Assembly: GCA_030448265.1 (NCBI GenBank)
Contig: JAUJNG010000002.1
Location: forward strand, 310,001-374,000
Source: Abditibacterium sp.
Lineage (GTDB): Bacteria; Armatimonadota; Abditibacteriia; Abditibacteriales; Abditibacteriaceae
Length of the DNA stretch: 64,000 nt
Reading direction: 5' to 3'
Shown here: piece by piece, positions 61,130 to 64,000 of the stretch
How the letters are laid out: each line of letters begins with the position of its first letter
Numbering within the stretch: the stretch's first letter is position 1
Position numbers and translations under genes: made by a program
Notes under the pieces: generated by a model
What the model saw: the letters and a program-made list of their open reading frames with translations, nothing else
The model's database searches: none
Told to the model about the DNA's origin: nothing

Positions 61130-64000
61130 ACGCGGCGTAAGCTCAAGAGCGTATTGGCTGCTTCGATCAGTTTGGTGGGCGGCACCAGTGGGCGTAGAGC
61201 CTTATAGAGTGCCGTGCGTAGGCTGCTCTTTTGCGTTTCGTTCCAGGTGTAATCGGGGTATCGTAGAAACAATGTGTTCAATTCCGAGGCGCCATCGGCA
61301 TTGAGAGCCGAGGCGAGCGGGCGAAGCGCGACGAAAAGGGCGAAGGTGTTTTCGTCCACGTCCATCTCGCGGCGCTGTTCCTGCGCGTCAACCGCTTCCT
61401 GTGCCAGCTTGTTGAAGCCTTCGAGGGCTTGCTGGGTCGTGAGTTGACGGTCCTCGTAGGCTTCAGCCAACTGTTGAGCGCGTTCGCCGATGGCCAAGAG
61501 AAACGGCTTCTGATCGCCCTCCTTTTCCGCTGTCGCCTTCAGAATCTTCATCAGATTCAGCACCTTAGTGGTGTCCGAAGCATCGCCCTCGCGTAGCGCG
61601 GCCAGCTCTTTGGGGCCGAGGCTGTGAATCGCACCAGGCAAATCCAGGTTCGGCGCGTCGGTGTGTTCGCGCAGCAGGCTTTTGACTTTTTCGGTGAACT
61701 CTTTATCCACATAAGCGCGATCCGCATACGCCGAGCGCACCAGTTCATAAAGCTCCGCCAATCGTCCGAAATCTTCGATATAAGGTCGCAAATAGGCGTC
61801 GGGCGAAAGGATGTCGTAAAGGCTTTGCACCTGTTTGAAGAAGGTGAAGAACTCTTCGCGGGTTTTGGCTTCGCCGAACGCTTCGACGGCGCGCTCTTTG
61901 GCCTTGTCGTCCCAGCCCTGCGCGAAAGGCAGGTAAACCGGCGCTTTTTCCTTCATCAAGCGCGCGAAAAGGTCTTTCAGCACGTCGATGTTCTGGATCA
62001 CCGACGCAACGATATCGGAATCAAAAGCGAGCGCCTTCTCGATCTTCTCGAAGATGCCCACGAAATCCAGCACGAAACCGACCGGCTTCACTTGGCCGTC
62101 ATCATCTTCATAGGGCCGGTTGACGCGCGCGATGGCTTGTAGCAAAACGTGATCGCGCATCGGCTTGTCAAGATACATGCAATACAAGATCGGTGCGTCG
62201 AAGCCGGTCAGCAGCTTTTCGGTCACGATGAGGATTTTTGGCGCCTCGTTCTTCTTGGTGAACGACTTGCGAACCGCTTTTTCCTGTTCTTCGCTGAGGT
62301 AATGCTCTTTGAGATCGGCGGAATCGTTGTGCGCGGGCGAATAGACGACCTGCGAATATTCGGGCGGCAAATACTTGTCGAGTTCTCGTTTATAAAGCAC
62401 GCACGCTTCCCTATCGACGCCGACCATGAACGCCTTGAAGCCCATCGGCTCCACGTTCTCACGGAAGTGCTGCGCGACATAAGCGGCGATTTTCGCCACG
62501 CGCGCCGGTGCCTTCATCATCTCCTTCAAGACGACGGCCTTGCCCAGAACCGCGTTGAGTTCCTCCACATCGGCCACGCCTTCGGCATCGCGCAAGTCCA
62601 GAAACTCGCGCTCCAAGGTTTGGCGTTCGACGCGCATCTCGGAAGGCGCGAGGGCGTAGTTGAGCTGCACCGTCGTGCCGTCTTCGATGGATTCGGCGAT
62701 GGAGTATTTGTCGAGGTAGCCTTGCGGATCGCCGCCGCCGAAGACTTTGAAAGTGCCTTTGCCTCGGCTCAGGTTGTCGATGGGCGTGCCGGTGAAACCG
62801 ATATAAGTCGCGTTGGGCAGCGCGGCCATCAGGTAGTTGCCCAGGTCGCCGCCCGTGGTGCGATGCGCCTCATCCACCAAGACAACGACGCCCTCGCGGG
62901 TGTTGATGTCGGCGGGGATGTCATCGAACTTGTGAACCATCGAGACGACCAAACCGCGATAGTCGCTCTTGAAGATGCGCTGCAAATCGGTTTTGCTCTG
63001 CGCGACTTCGACGCTGCCGATGCCGTAAGCGGTGATGTTTTTGAACAACTGCGCTTCGAGTTCGGTGCGGTCAACCAGCATCAGCACCGTCGGCTTTTCG
63101 CTCGGTTTATCGGCGTTGTCGGTTCCACTCCCGCGTAGCAAGCGCGAAGCGATGGTGATCATCGTCAGCGTTTTTCCGCTGCCCTGCGTGTGCCAGATGA
63201 GGCCGCGCTTCTGCATTGGATCGGCGACGCGATCCAGGACGCTTTCGACCGCCCGCGTTTGGTGCTGGCGCAGAATAATTTTTTGGAGTTCGTCGTTTTG
63301 CGAGAGGAAAATGACGTAATCGCGCAGCACCTCCAGAAACCGCTCGCGCCCGAAGAACGCTTTCACTTTGCGCTCGAAATCGCCGCTTTCTTCGTCTTTC
63401 CAGTTGAAGAGCGCCCGCCGCGTCGTGCTCCAGGTTCCGCCGTAGAAGAAATCGAACAGCTGCGTGACCTCGAAGACCTGCGCCGAAGTGAAGAGTTCGG
63501 GCGTTTCGCGGTGGTAACGGCGAATCTGATCCACGCCCTGAGTGAGGCCGTCCTTTTTGCCCGCCGCTTTCGCTTCGCAGATGGCGACCGGCACGCCGTT
63601 GATGCAAAACACAACGTCCGCGCGGTTCTTGAACGCCGTTCCCTGCTGCGCCCATTCGTCGGTGACGTGGAAGCGGTTGGCATCGGGGTTGTCGAAGTCG
63701 AGGAGGCGCACGTTGCGCTCGCGGTTTTCTGATGCCACGAACACGGAGTTCTCGCCGCGCAGCCAGCCGAGCGCGTCTCGGTTGCCTTCGATAGTCGGGC
63801 GCAGCAGGTTTAGCTTGCGGATGATTTCGCCGACGTTCTTTTCATCGACAACGCCAGGATTGAGCGCCACGAGTTGCGCCCGCAGCACGTCTTCGAGGTA
63901 AAGCCCTTTGTCGCCGCCGCGCAGTTCGAGCGCCGTTGCGGGCGAAAGGTTCTCCCAGCCGATTTGAGCGGCGTATTTCAGGATTGGATTTTGGACGGCA
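61126..64000 (-). CDS. hsdR: Type I restriction enzyme R subunit (HsdR), 5' end beyond window
   Basis: At least 958 aa; the frame is open to the window edge (ILKYAAQIGWENLSPATALELRG is encoded by the last 110 bases), so the track start at 63888 is not real. The N-terminal nuclease domain has VPVAICEAKAAGKKDG (E-x-K). The translocase has WHTQGSGKTLTMITIA (Walker A), VVLVDEAHRTTGG (DEAH box), YIGFTGTPID, and DHVLLQAIARVNRPYE (motif VI). HsdR cuts unmodified DNA after ATP-driven translocation. HsdM and HsdS are expected upstream, beyond position 64000. Four-base overlap with the metallopeptidase gene. Confidence 0.94.
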   Translation of the reverse strand, partial: AVQNPILKYAAQIGWENLSPATALELRGGDKGLYLEDVLRAQLVALNPGVVDEKNVGEIIRKLNLLRPTIEGNRDALGWLRGENSVFVASENRERNVRLLDFDNPDANRFHVTDEWAQQGTAFKNRADVVFCINGVPVAICEAKAAGKKDGLTQGVDQIRRYHRETPELFTSAQVFEVTQLFDFFYGGTWSTTRRALFNWKDEESGDFERKVKAFFGRERFLEVLRDYVIFLSQNDELQKIILRQHQTRAVESVLDRVADPMQKRGLIWHTQGSGKTLTMITIASRLLRGSGTDNADKPSEKPTVLMLVDRTELEAQLFKNITAYGIGSVEVAQSKTDLQRIFKSDYRGLVVSMVHKFDDIPADINTREGVVVLVDEAHRTTGGDLGNYLMAALPNATYIGFTGTPIDNLSRGKGTFKVFGGGDPQGYLDKYSIAESIEDGTTVQLNYALAPSEMRVERQTLEREFLDLRDAEGVADVEELNAVLGKAVVLKEMMKAPARVAKIAAYVAQHFRENVEPMGFKAFMVGVDREACVLYKRELDKYLPPEYSQVVYSPAHNDSADLKEHYLSEEQEKAVRKSFTKKNEAPKILIVTEKLLTGFDAPILYCMYLDKPMRDHVLLQAIARVNRPYEDDDGQVKPVGFVLDFVGIFEKIEKALAFDSDIVASVIQNIDVLKDLFARLMKEKAPVYLPFAQGWDDKAKERAVEAFGEAKTREEFFTFFKQVQSLYDILSPDAYLRPYIEDFGRLAELYELVRSAYADRAYVDKEFTEKVKSLLREHTDAPNLDLPGAIHSLGPKELAALREGDASDTTKVLNLMKILKATAEKEGDQKPFLLAIGERAQQLAEAYEDRQLTTQQALEGFNKLAQEAVDAQEQRREMDVDENTFALFVALRPLASALNADGASELNTLFLRYPDYTWNETQKSSLRTALYKALRPLVPPTKLIEAANTLLSLRRV

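Noticed and set aside
62149-63138. 329-aa plus-strand ORF opposite hsdR
   Set aside because: Antisense shadow; all HsdR motifs are intact on the other strand.

Overview
The window reads as a chromosomal segment of a moderately GC-rich, glycan-degrading environmental bacterium, most likely Armatimonadota. The main clue is the DUF1559-type prepilin-like protein at 33.0 kb. Its [14 protein letters not shown] stretch, followed by a [11 protein letters not shown] motif, is the form I associate with that phylum; Planctomycetes, Verrucomicrobia and Lentisphaerae carry related proteins and are the alternatives. No rRNA, tRNA or CRISPR array was seen.

Region 1 (0-36.8 kb) is a carbohydrate-utilisation island, almost all on the minus strand. 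It encodes two GH29 and two GH95 fucosidase-type enzymes, a GH63/MGH-like hydrolase, a GH2-type TIM-barrel protein, a 1591-aa GH2-like multidomain protein, a BNR/Asp-box protein, a parallel beta-helix protein, an SGNH hydrolase and the debris of two sialate O-acetylesterases. Interleaved are two Gfo/Idh/MocA oxidoreductases, two xylose-isomerase-like TIM barrels, an SDR and four phytanoyl-CoA-dioxygenase-like (PhyH) Fe(II)/2-oxoglutarate enzymes. This looks like removal and oxidative processing of fucose-rich or otherwise modified sugars. No sulfatase, SusC/D pair or sugar transporter is visible. Regulators are two AraC proteins and one LacI protein. Two near-identical promoter/operator arrays, one before lacI and one 18 kb away at 16.4 kb, suggest that the LacI protein controls itself plus the operon starting with the beta-helix/esterase genes.

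Region 2 (36.8-39 kb) is a scar: a decayed IS481-type transposase abuts a frameshifted YdjM-like membrane gene, which is an inverted, diverged copy of the intact neighbour at 38.4 kb.

Region 3 (39-64 kb) is accessory DNA. It starts with a two-gene restriction-modification candidate (small PD-(D/E)xK-like protein plus an Eco57I-type methylase). A zinc-ribbon membrane protein, a TraG/HerA-like ATPase and a replication-relaxation protein follow. Next comes a plus-strand cluster of a radical SAM activase-like protein, a tandem CbxX-type AAA+ ATPase, a short Hsp70, two coiled-coil proteins, a tail-anchored protein and a HWDSYP-motif protein. I cannot match this cluster to a named system, and it is the best candidate for something undescribed. 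An XRE regulator with an adjacent palindrome, a small beta protein, a TPR membrane protein, an ankyrin protein, a large orphan ParB, and a YgjP-like metallopeptidase overlapping a type I restriction HsdR gene (cut by the window edge) complete the window.

Starts were moved from the ORF track where Shine-Dalgarno position, domain start or the neighbouring gene favoured another codon; each move is explained in the entry.
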